Shown: one piece after another, positions 9,212 through 17,567 of the stretch
How positions within the stretch are numbered: the first letter of the stretch is position 1
Layout of the letters: each line of letters starts with the position of its first letter
NCBI RefSeq assembly: GCF_001517545.1
Contig: NZ_FBYA01000003.1
Location: forward strand, 399,737 to 463,736
DNA length: 64,000 bases
Source of the DNA: Limnohabitans sp. Rim47
GTDB lineage: Bacteria > Pseudomonadota > Gammaproteobacteria > Burkholderiales > Burkholderiaceae_C
Direction of reading: 5' to 3'
Position numbers and translations under genes: made by a program
Notes under the pieces: model-generated
Told to the model about the DNA's origin: nothing
What the model saw: the letters and a program-made list of their open reading frames with translations, nothing else
Databases searched by the model: none

Positions 9212-10045
9212 TCAGACCGCGTAAATCGGCTTGCGTCCATCGGCGGATGCGGCGCTTCCGGTTTCGGCGGTGAGGCTGAAGAAGGGCGACGCGCCACTGG
9301 ATGCGGCCAGTTGCTGCGCAATGCCCATCAGCTCGGCTGCAAGGGTTTGCATTTTTTCGGGTGTGAAACGCACAGTGGGGCCTGCGATGGTCACCACACC
9401 GAAAGCGGGTTGACCGGCAAAACGCACCGGGGCCGACATGGCCGACAGGCCGATGCTGTAGGTGTCGGTGGTCATGCTGTAACCACGTTCGCGGGTTTGG
9501 GCCACGGCCTGCATCACCGCTTGCAAGCTGGTCGGGGCGGCAGGGCCGAATTGTTCGGGCAGCCCCAAGCCTTGTTTGGCGACCAAGGCCAAAGCCGCGT
9601 CATCGCTCAACGTGGACAGCAAAGCCCAGCCCGAGGACGAGCAAGACAGCCGCGCATCGCTGCCCATGTCGGGGTCATAGCGCAGACCCTGCCGGGCACC
9701 TTGTGCACGCGCCACCCAGGTCAGGCGCTCGCCGTCGACCACCGACAGGCGCGCCAGCTCGCCCGAGACTTCGGCCAGGCGGTTGAGCAGTGGCTGAGCA
9801 ATGTCCACGATGCCGCTGTTGCTCAGGTAAGACAGGCCCATTGACACCAGTTTGGTGGTCAGCAGGTAGTCGCCGTGGCCGCGTGTCTGGCGCACATAAC
9901 CCAGGCGCACCAGGTCGGTCAACAGGCGGTGCGTGCCGCTGCGGGGGATGTCGAGTTGATCGGCAATGGCGGCCAGCTCCAGGCCGTCGCCGTGCTGCGA
10001 CAGCAATTCCAGAATGCCCAGGGTTCGTTCGAGGACGCCGCTCAT
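9212..10045 (-). CDS. IclR-family transcriptional regulator
   Basis: A 277-residue regulator. The N-terminal winged helix occupies about residues 1-65 (ELAAIADQLDIPRSGTHRLL). The effector-binding GAF-like domain follows (LSVVDGERLTWVARAQG, then SIGLSAMSAPVRFAGQPAFGVVTIAG). IclR proteins usually control a neighbouring catabolic operon in response to its substrate. It is divergent from the AroE-like gene at 10143 and leads the minus-strand unit with the flavoprotein-NIPSNAP and TIM-barrel genes. Two sequences matching the IclR operator lie in the 97-base gap, so it likely controls both directions and itself. Confidence 0.92.
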   Translation of the reverse strand: MSGVLERTLGILELLSQHGDGLELAAIADQLDIPRSGTHRLLTDLVRLGYVRQTRGHGDYLLTTKLVSMGLSYLSNSGIVDIAQPLLNRLAEVSGELARLSVVDGERLTWVARAQGARQGLRYDPDMGSDARLSCSSSGWALLSTLSDDAALALVAKQGLGLPEQFGPAAPTSLQAVMQAVAQTRERGYSMTTDTYSIGLSAMSAPVRFAGQPAFGVVTIAGPTVRFTPEKMQTLAAELMGIAQQLAASSGASPFFSLTAETGSAASADGRKPIYAV

Positions 10046-10084
10046 GTGTGTTGGGGTGAAGTGTTTGGGCCCTCAGTATATTGA

Positions 10085-10126
10085 TTTTTGGAAATAAATT
10101 CAAAAATGGAATAAAATTCCGTTTTT
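10085..10126. promoter_or_regulatory. two tandem IclR-type operators
   Basis: Two palindromes lie side by side in the divergent gap. TGGAATAAAATTCCG at 10107-10121 is the core of a near-perfect 25-base inverted repeat (10102-10126, one mismatched pair). TGGAAATAAATTCAA at 10089-10103 is a second copy. Both resemble the E. coli IclR consensus TGGAAATNATTTCCA as I remember it. Their centres are 18 bases apart, so two dimers could bind next to each other. The adjacent IclR gene makes it the likely ligand. Confidence 0.65.
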
Positions 10127-10142
10127 ATGTATCATCCCGGCC

Positions 10143-10949
10143 ATGAACTTAAGCCATTCTTTGAATCTTGACGGCGCATTGCGCATCCATTTCATCGTGG
10201 GCGACCCGATCGCCCAAGTCAAATCGCCCGCAGGTGTGAGCCAAGCCTTTCAGGCTGCAGGGCTGAATGCCTTGTGCATTCCGGCCCATGTGGCCTCGGC
10301 CGATTTGGCGGCTTGGACGGCGGGGGTGTCTTTGTGCCAAAACGTGGACGGCATCATCGTCACGGTGCCGCACAAATTTGCTTTTTTTGACATGTGCGCC
10401 ACCACCTCGGACAGAGGGGCCTTTTTGAAATCCATCAACACCTTGCGCCGCAACGCCGATGGCAGCTGGCATGGCGACATGTTTGACGGCATGGGCTATG
10501 TCAAGGCGCTGGCGCTCAATGGCTGCACCTTGCAAGGGCAAAAGGCTTTGCTGGTGGGCGCTGGCGGGGCAGGTTCGGCGATTGCGTATTCGCTGGCCAC
10601 AGGCGGCGTGCGCGAGTTGGCCATTCACGATGAAGATACGGCCCGGCGCGACGTGCTGGTGCAACGCCTGGCTTCTCTGGGTGCATGCCGTGTGGTGGCG
10701 GGCAGCCGTGACCCCTCCGGTTTTGACATCGCCATCAATGCCACACCGGTGGGCATGAAAGCAGGTGATCCGCACCCCATCAATTCAAGCCAATTCACGC
10801 CCAGCATGTTTGTCGGCTGTGTGATCACCGCGCCCGCCGTGCCGCCCATGATCGCAGCGGCTCGGGCTGTGGGTTGCAACACCCTCACGGGCGCTGACAT
10901 GTTCGCGCAGGTGAAAGATCTGATGGTCGAATTCTTGATGGGGTCTTGA
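10143..10949 (+). CDS. AroE-like dehydrogenase, probably NAD-dependent, altered substrate pocket
   Basis: A 268-residue member of the shikimate/quinate dehydrogenase family, which interconverts a ring alcohol and ketone. The catalytic Lys motif VTVPHK and the nucleotide-binding loop VGAGGAGSA are present. The residue ending the second Rossmann strand is acidic (IHDEDTARRD), which in this family favours NAD over NADP. The substrate site differs from biosynthetic AroE: HSxSP is replaced by QVKSP and NTDGxG by MFDGMGY, with the Asp kept. I infer a catabolic quinate-like substrate rather than aromatic amino acid synthesis. It is the first gene right of the IclR sites and is followed one base later by the flavoprotein gene. 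Confidence 0.87.
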   Translation: MNLSHSLNLDGALRIHFIVGDPIAQVKSPAGVSQAFQAAGLNALCIPAHVASADLAAWTAGVSLCQNVDGIIVTVPHKFAFFDMCATTSDRGAFLKSINTLRRNADGSWHGDMFDGMGYVKALALNGCTLQGQKALLVGAGGAGSAIAYSLATGGVRELAIHDEDTARRDVLVQRLASLGACRVVAGSRDPSGFDIAINATPVGMKAGDPHPINSSQFTPSMFVGCVITAPAVPPMIAAARAVGCNTLTGADMFAQVKDLMVEFLMGS

Positions 10950-10950
10950 A

Positions 10951-12702
10951 ATGCAAGTCCTGAAGAACGGGCTCAACTGTCTGGCTGGTGGTTTGCAGGA
11001 GGGTGCCGAATTTGACCTTGTGGTCATCGGTGCGGGCGGTGCGGGCCTGTCGGCCGCAGTGTTTGCTGCCATCGACGGTGCCAAGGTGCTGGTCGTCGAG
11101 CGCACCGAGTTGGTGGGCGGCACCACCGCTTGGTCGGCGGGCACCACTTGGGTGCCGGGCACGCACCACAGCGCCACAGTCAATCCGGCAGACACATTGG
11201 CCGAGGCAGAAAAATACCTGAACCACGCCGTGGGCGAACAAGCTCCGGCTGCTTTGCGTGAAGCCTTTTTGAAGCACGGTGCCCAAGCCGTGGCCAAAAT
11301 CGAAGCGCAGTCATCGGTGCACTACCGGCCTTATGCCAAACACCCTGACTACATCAGCGATTTACCGGGTGCCACTTTGAGTGGCCGTGCCTTGGAACCG
11401 GTGCCTTTTGATGGCCGTTTGCTCGGTGAGTTGTTCCCTTTGCTGCGTCCGCCCATCCCCGAATTCACCGTGCTCGGCGGCATGATGGTGGACCGCACTG
11501 ACATCAACCATTTGTTGGCGATGACCCAGTCCTGGGCTTCGCTCAAGCACTCGGTGCGGATTGTCTTGCGCCACCTGAGTGACCGTTTGAGCCACGCACG
11601 CGGCACGCGCCTGGTCATGGGCAACGCGCTGGTGGGCCGCTTGCTGCATTCCTTGTCGCAGCATGCCCACGCCACGCTGGCGCTGAACACTTCGGTGGAT
11701 GCGCTGGAGCGCGATGCCAGTGGCCGCGTGGTGGCTGTGCGCTTGAGCAGCGCCACAGGCCAGGCCCGTGTGTGGGCCAAAAAAGGGGTGGTGCTGGCCA
11801 GTGGCGGGTTCAACCGCGACCCGGTTTTGCGCTCACAAAAATTGCCCGGCATTCCCGCCGAGTGGTGCCCGGCAGCGCCCGGCCACACGGGCGAGGCGCT
11901 GGCCTTGGCGCGCAGTCTGGGCGCGGTAGAAGGGCAGGGCGCACAGAGTCCCGCGTTTTGGGCCCCCGTGTCTTTGCGCCGACGTGCCGATGGCAGCACC
12001 GCCGTCTTCCCTCACTTTGTGATGGACCGCGCCAAGCCCGGCATGATCACCGTCAACCAGGCCGGCGAGCGCTTTGTCAATGAAAGTACTTCGTACCACC
12101 TGTTTGCGCTGGGCATGCAGGCGGCCTCGCAAGCGGTGCCCGCTTACTTGGTGGCTGACGCCAAAGCCCTGCGCCAATACGGCATGGGCATGGTGCGCCC
12201 CGGCGGCAAAGGACTGAAGCCGTTTTTGGCCGATGGCTACCTGACCGAAGGCGCGAGCCTGGCCGAGCTGGCAAACAAGCTGGGCATCTCGGCAGAGGGC
12301 TTAGCCCGATCGGTGGCGGACAACAACGCCTTTGCACAAACGGGTGTGGACACGCAGTTCGGGCGCGGCGTGACCGCTTACCAGCAGAACATTGGCGACG
12401 CCACGGCCGGTGGTCGCAACCCCAATCTGGGCGAGCTGAGCCAAGGGCCTTACTATGCCGTCAAGCTCTACCCCGGCGACATTGGCGCGGCGCAGGGCTT
12501 GCAGACCAATGCCCACGCGCAAGTGCTGAACGCACAAGGTCAGGCCATCGCTGGTTTGTACGCTGTGGGCAACGACATGAACGCCATCATGGGCGGCGTG
12601 TACCCGGCTCCGGGCATCACGATTGGGCCGGGTCTGGTGTTTGCCTACGCAGCGGCGCGGCACGCTTTGGCGTCCCCAGCGACCCTCGGGTTTAACCCCT
12701 AA
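10951..12702 (+). CDS. KstD-like FAD-binding oxidoreductase
   Basis: A 583-residue flavoprotein paralogous to the flavoprotein half at 6766-9195. It has the FAD dinucleotide motif near residue 27 (LVVIGAGGAGLSAA), then VGGTTAWSAGTTWVPG, and ends with NAIMGGVYPAPGITIGP, which carries the Tyr and Gly conserved in 3-ketosteroid dehydrogenases. Known relatives remove hydrogens next to a ring ketone using FAD. The ATG sits one base after the AroE-like stop, so the two are translated together. The pair would form a ketone and then desaturate the ring. The ring substrate itself cannot be read from sequence. Confidence 0.88.
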   Translation: MQVLKNGLNCLAGGLQEGAEFDLVVIGAGGAGLSAAVFAAIDGAKVLVVERTELVGGTTAWSAGTTWVPGTHHSATVNPADTLAEAEKYLNHAVGEQAPAALREAFLKHGAQAVAKIEAQSSVHYRPYAKHPDYISDLPGATLSGRALEPVPFDGRLLGELFPLLRPPIPEFTVLGGMMVDRTDINHLLAMTQSWASLKHSVRIVLRHLSDRLSHARGTRLVMGNALVGRLLHSLSQHAHATLALNTSVDALERDASGRVVAVRLSSATGQARVWAKKGVVLASGGFNRDPVLRSQKLPGIPAEWCPAAPGHTGEALALARSLGAVEGQGAQSPAFWAPVSLRRRADGSTAVFPHFVMDRAKPGMITVNQAGERFVNESTSYHLFALGMQAASQAVPAYLVADAKALRQYGMGMVRPGGKGLKPFLADGYLTEGASLAELANKLGISAEGLARSVADNNAFAQTGVDTQFGRGVTAYQQNIGDATAGGRNPNLGELSQGPYYAVKLYPGDIGAAQGLQTNAHAQVLNAQGQAIAGLYAVGNDMNAIMGGVYPAPGITIGPGLVFAYAAARHALASPATLGFNP

Positions 12703-12876
12703 TACGTACGATCATTGATCGTATTTGAGCGATTATCGAACGCTTTGAGTCTTTAAATTGACAGGATTATTGAAATTCCCCCTACATTCATTGCACCTTG
12801 GCACGTCCGCTAGGAAAAGTTTTTTAACCCCCATGGCCATGCCTATTGGCCTGATTCCACCCACGAGGAGACCTTT
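12703..12876. promoter_or_regulatory. promoter region of the ABC transporter/AroE operon with palindrome
   Basis: This 174-base gap contains a perfect 17-base palindrome at 12707-12723 (TACGATCATTGATCGTA). TTTGAGCG follows at 12724-12731. A good -35 (TTGACA, 12758-12763) and a weak -10 (TACATT, 12783-12788, 19-base spacing) lie downstream. The palindrome sits about 35 bases upstream of the -35, a position typical of an activator site. A related CGATC-ATTG-TCG sequence occurs next to the second IclR gene at 19949-19961. Confidence 0.5.
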
Positions 12877-14004
12877 GTGAAAGCAACCCTGAAAACCCTG
12901 GCCGTTTGTGCTGCTTTGTCTGTGTCTGGACTGGTTCATGCACAAGACATCAAAATCGCCAACATCGTTGAAATGTCCGGCCCAGGCACCACATCTGGCG
13001 TGATGTTCAAACAAGGCGTTGAGATGGCCATCAAGGAAATCAACGCAGCGGGCGGTATCTCGGGTCGCAAAATTAGTTACACCTCCGAAGACACTCAAAC
13101 CAACCCAGGTGTGGCCAAAGGCTTGACACAAAAAGCGGTTGACAACGATGTCTTCGCCATCATGGGCCCTGTTTACTCAGGCTCCATCATGGTTTCCATG
13201 ACCGAAAGCAAGCGCGGTGAGATTCCCAACTTCACGGGGGGTGAAGCGGCTGCAATTACACAGCAAGGCAACCCATGGGTGTTTCGTACGGCATTTGGGC
13301 AAAGCATTTCATTCCCTAAATTGGCCCGTTACATTCAAGGCAAATCTAAGAAGCTGGCTGTCTTGTACGTGAACAACGACTTCGGCAAAGGGGGTCAATC
13401 CACCATCAAAGGTTTGCTGGCCACAGGTCCTACACAAATCGTGGCTGAAATTTCTACGGAATCCGGGCAAGTTGACTTCTCTGCTGCCGTGATTCAAGCC
13501 AAGCAATCTGGCGCTGACGCTTTGTTCGCATACACCAACGAAGAAGAATCCGCACGTCTGTTGCGTGAATTGCGCAAGCAAGGCTGGAACAAGCCCATCA
13601 TTGGTGAAACCGTGTTGACCAGCGCTAAGGTGGTTGAGTTGGCAGGCGAAGCCGCCAATGGTGCAGTCGCACACGTGGGTTTGACGGTTGAAGCCCCTCA
13701 GCTGCAGGCTTGGGGCAAGAAGTACCAAGCCATGTACAACACGGCCTCTGATCACAATGGCGTGAAAGGCTACACAGCGGTTTACATTTTGAAAGCCGCC
13801 ATCGAAAAATCTGGCAAGGTGGACCGCAAGGCTGCTGCTGCTGCGATTCGCAACAGCTGTTTCTCGGCCAAACAACATCCTGGAATTTTGATGGACGTTT
13901 GCTTTGACGACAAAGGCGACATTGATCGCGAAAGCTTTATCACTGAAATTCGCAATGGCAAAACAGTGGTGGCAGAAACCTTGCCGCCTTTGAGCAAGAA
14001 GTGA
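12877..14004 (+). CDS. ABC transporter periplasmic substrate-binding protein, LivK-like
   Basis: A 375-residue type I periplasmic binding protein. The signal peptide covers about residues 1-22 (cleavage after GLVHA). The mature part opens with IKIANIVEMSGPGTTSG, typical of the branched-chain amino acid and aromatic-acid binding proteins. The start is GTG at 12877, chosen because GAGGAG lies 6 bases upstream. It heads a unit with a second AroE, an amidohydrolase and the LivHMGF-type membrane and ATPase genes. The context suggests it captures an aromatic or hydroaromatic carboxylate rather than leucine, which is inference. Confidence 0.9.
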   Translation: MKATLKTLAVCAALSVSGLVHAQDIKIANIVEMSGPGTTSGVMFKQGVEMAIKEINAAGGISGRKISYTSEDTQTNPGVAKGLTQKAVDNDVFAIMGPVYSGSIMVSMTESKRGEIPNFTGGEAAAITQQGNPWVFRTAFGQSISFPKLARYIQGKSKKLAVLYVNNDFGKGGQSTIKGLLATGPTQIVAEISTESGQVDFSAAVIQAKQSGADALFAYTNEEESARLLRELRKQGWNKPIIGETVLTSAKVVELAGEAANGAVAHVGLTVEAPQLQAWGKKYQAMYNTASDHNGVKGYTAVYILKAAIEKSGKVDRKAAAAAIRNSCFSAKQHPGILMDVCFDDKGDIDRESFITEIRNGKTVVAETLPPLSKK

Positions 14005-14037
14005 TTTTGCGGCGTTAACTTTGTACAGGTTCTTTAA

Positions 14038-14877
14038 ATGTCTAACGAGCGATTTGTTTTAGCGGGGGTCATGGGTTGGCCTGTGGCCCATACCAGGTCT
14101 CCCGCCATTCATAACCACTGGATAGCCAAGCACGAGCTCAAAGGCGCGTATGTGCAGTTGCCAGTGCAACCCGAGAAATTAGAAGCCGCCATTCGCGGAC
14201 TGTCTGCTCTTGGCTTCGCTGGTTGCAACGTTACAGTGCCCCACAAAGTTAACGCCATGAAACTCATGGATGAATTGACGCCTGCAGCGCGTCACATTGC
14301 AGCCATCAACACCATTGTGGTTCGCCCCGACGGCAGTTTGCTGGGCGCCAACAACGATGGGAATGGCTACATTCAAAGCCTCCGAGACGCCAATCCTGCT
14401 TGGCGAGGTGATGCTGGTGCCGCTTTGGTCTTGGGTGCAGGCGGTGCAGCACGAGCCATCGTTGTGGGATTGCTTGAACAAGGTGTGCCCGAAGTACGCA
14501 TTGCGAACAGAACCAAAGAACGTGCACAAGCTTTGGCGGACGCATTTGGCCCTCGCGTGAAAGTTGTTTCATGGGCAGAACGCAACGAAGCCATGGCCGA
14601 TGTCAAGTTACTGGTGAACACCACCACACAAGGCATGCATGGCCAACCCGCACTCGATGTGCAATTGGATGCACTGCCCGCCAACGCCATGGTGTCAGAT
14701 GCCATCTACATTCCACTAGAAACGCCTCTGCTGGAACAAGCTCGTCATCGCGGCCATGTCACAGTCAACGGTCTGGGCATGTTGCTCAATCAAGCTGTGC
14801 CTGCTTTTGAAGCCTGGTTTGGTGTGCGGCCCGAAGTTACGGCCGAATTGCGGGCCATGGTTCAAGCCACTTTTTAA
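14038..14877 (+). CDS. shikimate dehydrogenase-family protein (second AroE-like)
   Basis: A 279-residue AroE-family enzyme. It keeps the catalytic Lys motif NVTVPHK, the Rossmann motif VLGAGGAARA and ANRTKERAQ, whose Asn-Arg-Thr end of the second strand usually binds NADP. The substrate residues vary slightly: HSxSP reads HTRSP and NTDG reads NNDG. The gene is embedded between the binding protein and an amidohydrolase in an import operon, so a catabolic role on shikimate-like acids is more likely than biosynthesis. A housekeeping aroE is expected elsewhere in the genome. It is distant from the other AroE-like gene at 10143, which has a different predicted cofactor. Confidence 0.88.
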   Translation: MSNERFVLAGVMGWPVAHTRSPAIHNHWIAKHELKGAYVQLPVQPEKLEAAIRGLSALGFAGCNVTVPHKVNAMKLMDELTPAARHIAAINTIVVRPDGSLLGANNDGNGYIQSLRDANPAWRGDAGAALVLGAGGAARAIVVGLLEQGVPEVRIANRTKERAQALADAFGPRVKVVSWAERNEAMADVKLLVNTTTQGMHGQPALDVQLDALPANAMVSDAIYIPLETPLLEQARHRGHVTVNGLGMLLNQAVPAFEAWFGVRPEVTAELRAMVQATF

Positions 14878-14891
14878 TTGCAGCTTGACCG

Positions 14892-15713
14892 ATGAATATC
14901 TTCGATCGACCTAAGATCGATGGACATTGTCATGTCCTCGATCCAGTCCGTTTTCCATACCCTGCAGAGGTTTCTTATCACCCACAGGGCCAGGAAATAG
15001 GCACGGCCGACTATTACAAGCATGTCATGGACGCGTATGGCACGCGACATGCCTTGCTGGTAGGCCCTAACTCTGGCTATGGCTTGGACAACCGTTGTTT
15101 GCTGGACGCCATCGCGCAAGGCGGCAATCGGTTTAAAGGCATCGCCGTGGTTCGTGCCGACATCAGTAAACAAGCGCTGAAAGATTTACAGGCACAAGGT
15201 ATTGTTGGCATAGCCTTCAACACCTCATTTCATGGCCTGGACTATTACGCCGACATCGACCCCTTGCTTGCGCATTTGCGCGAACTGGACATGTGGGCGC
15301 AGTTTCAAGTGTCTGCCAATCAACTGGAGGCCTTGTGGCCCCGCATTCAACGCATTGGCGTCAAAACCATGATTGACCATTGCGGCAGACCGCATTTGGC
15401 CGACGGCCCCCATGCGACTGGGCTGCAAGCACTCTGGAAACTGGCCGACAGTGGCCTGGGCGTGATCAAAATTTCTGGCTTTGGCAAATTTTCTGCAACA
15501 GGTTTCCCATTTGACGACACGCATGAGCACGTCATGAAAGTGTGGAGCGCTTTTGGACCTGATCGTTGTATTTGGGCTTCTGATTGGCCGCACCTTCGAG
15601 GCACCTATCGCCTCGATTACGGAACCCTACTCAAATTGACGGAGCGTTGGTTCACGCCCGCGCAACTTCAAGCCATGATGTGGGATACCCCCGCAAAAAT
15701 TTTAGGATGGTGA
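14892..15713 (+). CDS. amidohydrolase family, 2-pyrone-4,6-dicarboxylate hydrolase-like
   Basis: A 273-residue TIM-barrel hydrolase. The N-terminal metal motif reads DGHCHVLDPVRFPYP, followed by MIDHCGRPH (about 161) and CIWASDWPH (about 232), the pattern of the LigI/PDC lactonase branch of amidohydrolases. Those enzymes open lactones in protocatechuate and related pathways. Here it lies 14 bases after the AroE-like gene and 7 before the permease gene, so it belongs to the same transcript. It may hydrolyse a lactone form of the imported acid, for example quinate lactone; the substrate is inference. Confidence 0.83.
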   Translation: MNIFDRPKIDGHCHVLDPVRFPYPAEVSYHPQGQEIGTADYYKHVMDAYGTRHALLVGPNSGYGLDNRCLLDAIAQGGNRFKGIAVVRADISKQALKDLQAQGIVGIAFNTSFHGLDYYADIDPLLAHLRELDMWAQFQVSANQLEALWPRIQRIGVKTMIDHCGRPHLADGPHATGLQALWKLADSGLGVIKISGFGKFSATGFPFDDTHEHVMKVWSAFGPDRCIWASDWPHLRGTYRLDYGTLLKLTERWFTPAQLQAMMWDTPAKILGW

Positions 15714-15720
15714 AAAGACG

Positions 15721-16596
15721 ATGACCGATTTTCTACAACTCTTTTTTAGCGGCCTGGCAACAGGCAGCATCTATGCGCTTGCTGCGCTCGGTTTTACTTT
15801 GCTGTGGCAAGCCTCAGGCACCATCAACTTTGCCCAAGGTGAATTTGTGATGCTGCCGGCCTTCATCATGGTCATCATGCTGCACAATGGCATGGCCCTG
15901 TCTGCCAGTTTTGCCATCAGCGTGATGGTGTCTGTCTTGGTGTTGGGCTGGTTGTTCAAGCGCGGCTTGGTGGATCCTCTCTTCAAGTACGGCATGATGC
16001 CGATTGTGGTGGCCACCATTGGTTTGTCCATTGCCATGCGCAATGGTGTGCGCGCGGGCTACAGCTCCGAGCCTCAACCCTTTCCCATGATCTTCCCTGA
16101 CCAGGTCTATAACTTGGCGGGTGTCAACATTTCAGCGTCGGACATTGGAACCTTCATCATGGCGCTGGGTTTGGTGCTGTTGACCCAAGCCTTCTTGGCC
16201 AGAACGGTCACTGGCCGGGCCATGCAAGCGGTGGCTCAGAACACAGAAAGTGCATCGGTACTCGGCATCAATGTGCCTCGAATGATTTTTTATACCTTTG
16301 CCATCAACGCCATTTTGGCAGCGGCAGCGGCACTGTTGGTTACGCCTATTTATTTGGCGAAGTTCGACATGGGCGAGTCATTGGGCACCAAGGCTTTCTT
16401 TGCCGCCATCATTGGTGGTTTCAACAACACGCGCGGTGCCTTGCTCGGCGGTTTGATTGTGGGTGTCTCTGAAAATTTGGCAGCGGCATACATTTCGTCG
16501 GCCTACAAAGATGCGGTGGCCTTGGTTATTTTCATGGTGGTGATTTTGTTTAAACCACAAGGCCTCTTGGGTCGCAAAGAGGAGCGCAAAGTATGA
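15721..16596 (+). CDS. livH: branched-chain-type ABC permease, LivH family
   Basis: A 291-residue membrane protein with about eight hydrophobic segments. It starts with LFFSGLATGSIYALAALG and continues through INFAQGEFVM, both hallmarks of LivH permeases. It pairs with the LivM-like protein to form the channel of the importer. Its stop overlaps the LivM start in an ATGA arrangement at 16593-16596, so the two are translationally coupled. The specificity probably follows the binding protein at 12877 (aromatic or hydroaromatic acid) rather than leucine. Confidence 0.92.
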   Translation: MTDFLQLFFSGLATGSIYALAALGFTLLWQASGTINFAQGEFVMLPAFIMVIMLHNGMALSASFAISVMVSVLVLGWLFKRGLVDPLFKYGMMPIVVATIGLSIAMRNGVRAGYSSEPQPFPMIFPDQVYNLAGVNISASDIGTFIMALGLVLLTQAFLARTVTGRAMQAVAQNTESASVLGINVPRMIFYTFAINAILAAAAALLVTPIYLAKFDMGESLGTKAFFAAIIGGFNNTRGALLGGLIVGVSENLAAAYISSAYKDAVALVIFMVVILFKPQGLLGRKEERKV

Positions 16597-17567
16597 AAAA
16601 GTTGAATCTGTTTCTAGGCTTGGCTTTGTTGGTTGTGCTGGCCATCGTGCCAGCCTATTTTAAAAATTATGGCATTCACATTTTCACAACATGGCTGGTG
16701 TTCATCATCGCCACCATGGGTTTGAATTTGACGGTCGGGTACGCCGGTCAAAAATCTTTGGGTCATGCGGCGTTCTTTGGTATTGGCGCTTACACAGTAG
16801 CCATTTGCTTGAAGGCCGGAATTAGCTTCTGGTTGGCCTTGCCCGCTGGTGGCTTGTTGTGTTTCTTTACCGGCCTAATTGTGGGCTTTCCGGCACTGCG
16901 TGTGCAAACCATTTACCTGGCATTTGCCACCTTGGGATTCAACACTGCAGCTTGGTTGGTGATGCGCAACGAAGAGTGGCTCACAGGCGGCACCTTTGGT
17001 ATCAATAACATTGCACGGCCCAGCTTGGGCAGCATCAGTTTTGATGGTAATTTGGCTTATTACCGCATGGTCTTGGTGTTTACTCTTGTACTGGCTGTGA
17101 TTTTGTGGGCGCTTTTGAGATCGCCTTGGGGCAAGGCATTTACGGCCCTTCGTGACAACCCCATTCGAGCGGAGAGTTTGGGCATCGACACACGCAGCTA
17201 CACACTTCTGAGCTTTGCCATTGGCGCCACCTTTGCTGGCCTTGCGGGCGGTCTATATGCATCGCAAGTCGGCTTCATTGATCCAGCACTTTTCACCGTC
17301 GGCGCGTCCATCATGATGTATCTGATGGTGGTGGTCGGGGGGCCTGGTTATTTTCTTGGCCCTGTGCTGGGCTCGGCGGTGGGTGTGGTGTTGCCCGAAT
17401 GGTTGCGTTTTGCACAAGCTTGGTATTTGTTTGTCTTTGGCGCCGCTGTGGTGGTGCTCATGATCTGGCTGCCCGATGGTTTGCTCAGCATCCCCGACCG
17501 CATCAAGGCGCGTCGCCAATCACGCGCAGCCTCGGCAGCTCGTGCTGCCCAAGGAGTCAAAGCATGA
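16593..17567 (+). CDS. livM: branched-chain-type ABC permease, LivM family
   Basis: A 324-residue integral membrane protein. It has LivM signatures: GLNLTVGYAGQKSLGHAAFFGIGAY split over about residues 43-70, and the cytoplasmic coupling loop region ALRDNPIRAESLGID (about 189). The C-terminus is basic and Ala-rich (KARRQSRAASAARAAQ). It overlaps LivH by four bases, and its TGA overlaps the LivG ATG at 17564. It is the second channel subunit of the importer. Confidence 0.92.
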   Translation: MKKLNLFLGLALLVVLAIVPAYFKNYGIHIFTTWLVFIIATMGLNLTVGYAGQKSLGHAAFFGIGAYTVAICLKAGISFWLALPAGGLLCFFTGLIVGFPALRVQTIYLAFATLGFNTAAWLVMRNEEWLTGGTFGINNIARPSLGSISFDGNLAYYRMVLVFTLVLAVILWALLRSPWGKAFTALRDNPIRAESLGIDTRSYTLLSFAIGATFAGLAGGLYASQVGFIDPALFTVGASIMMYLMVVVGGPGYFLGPVLGSAVGVVLPEWLRFAQAWYLFVFGAAVVVLMIWLPDGLLSIPDRIKARRQSRAASAARAAQGVKA

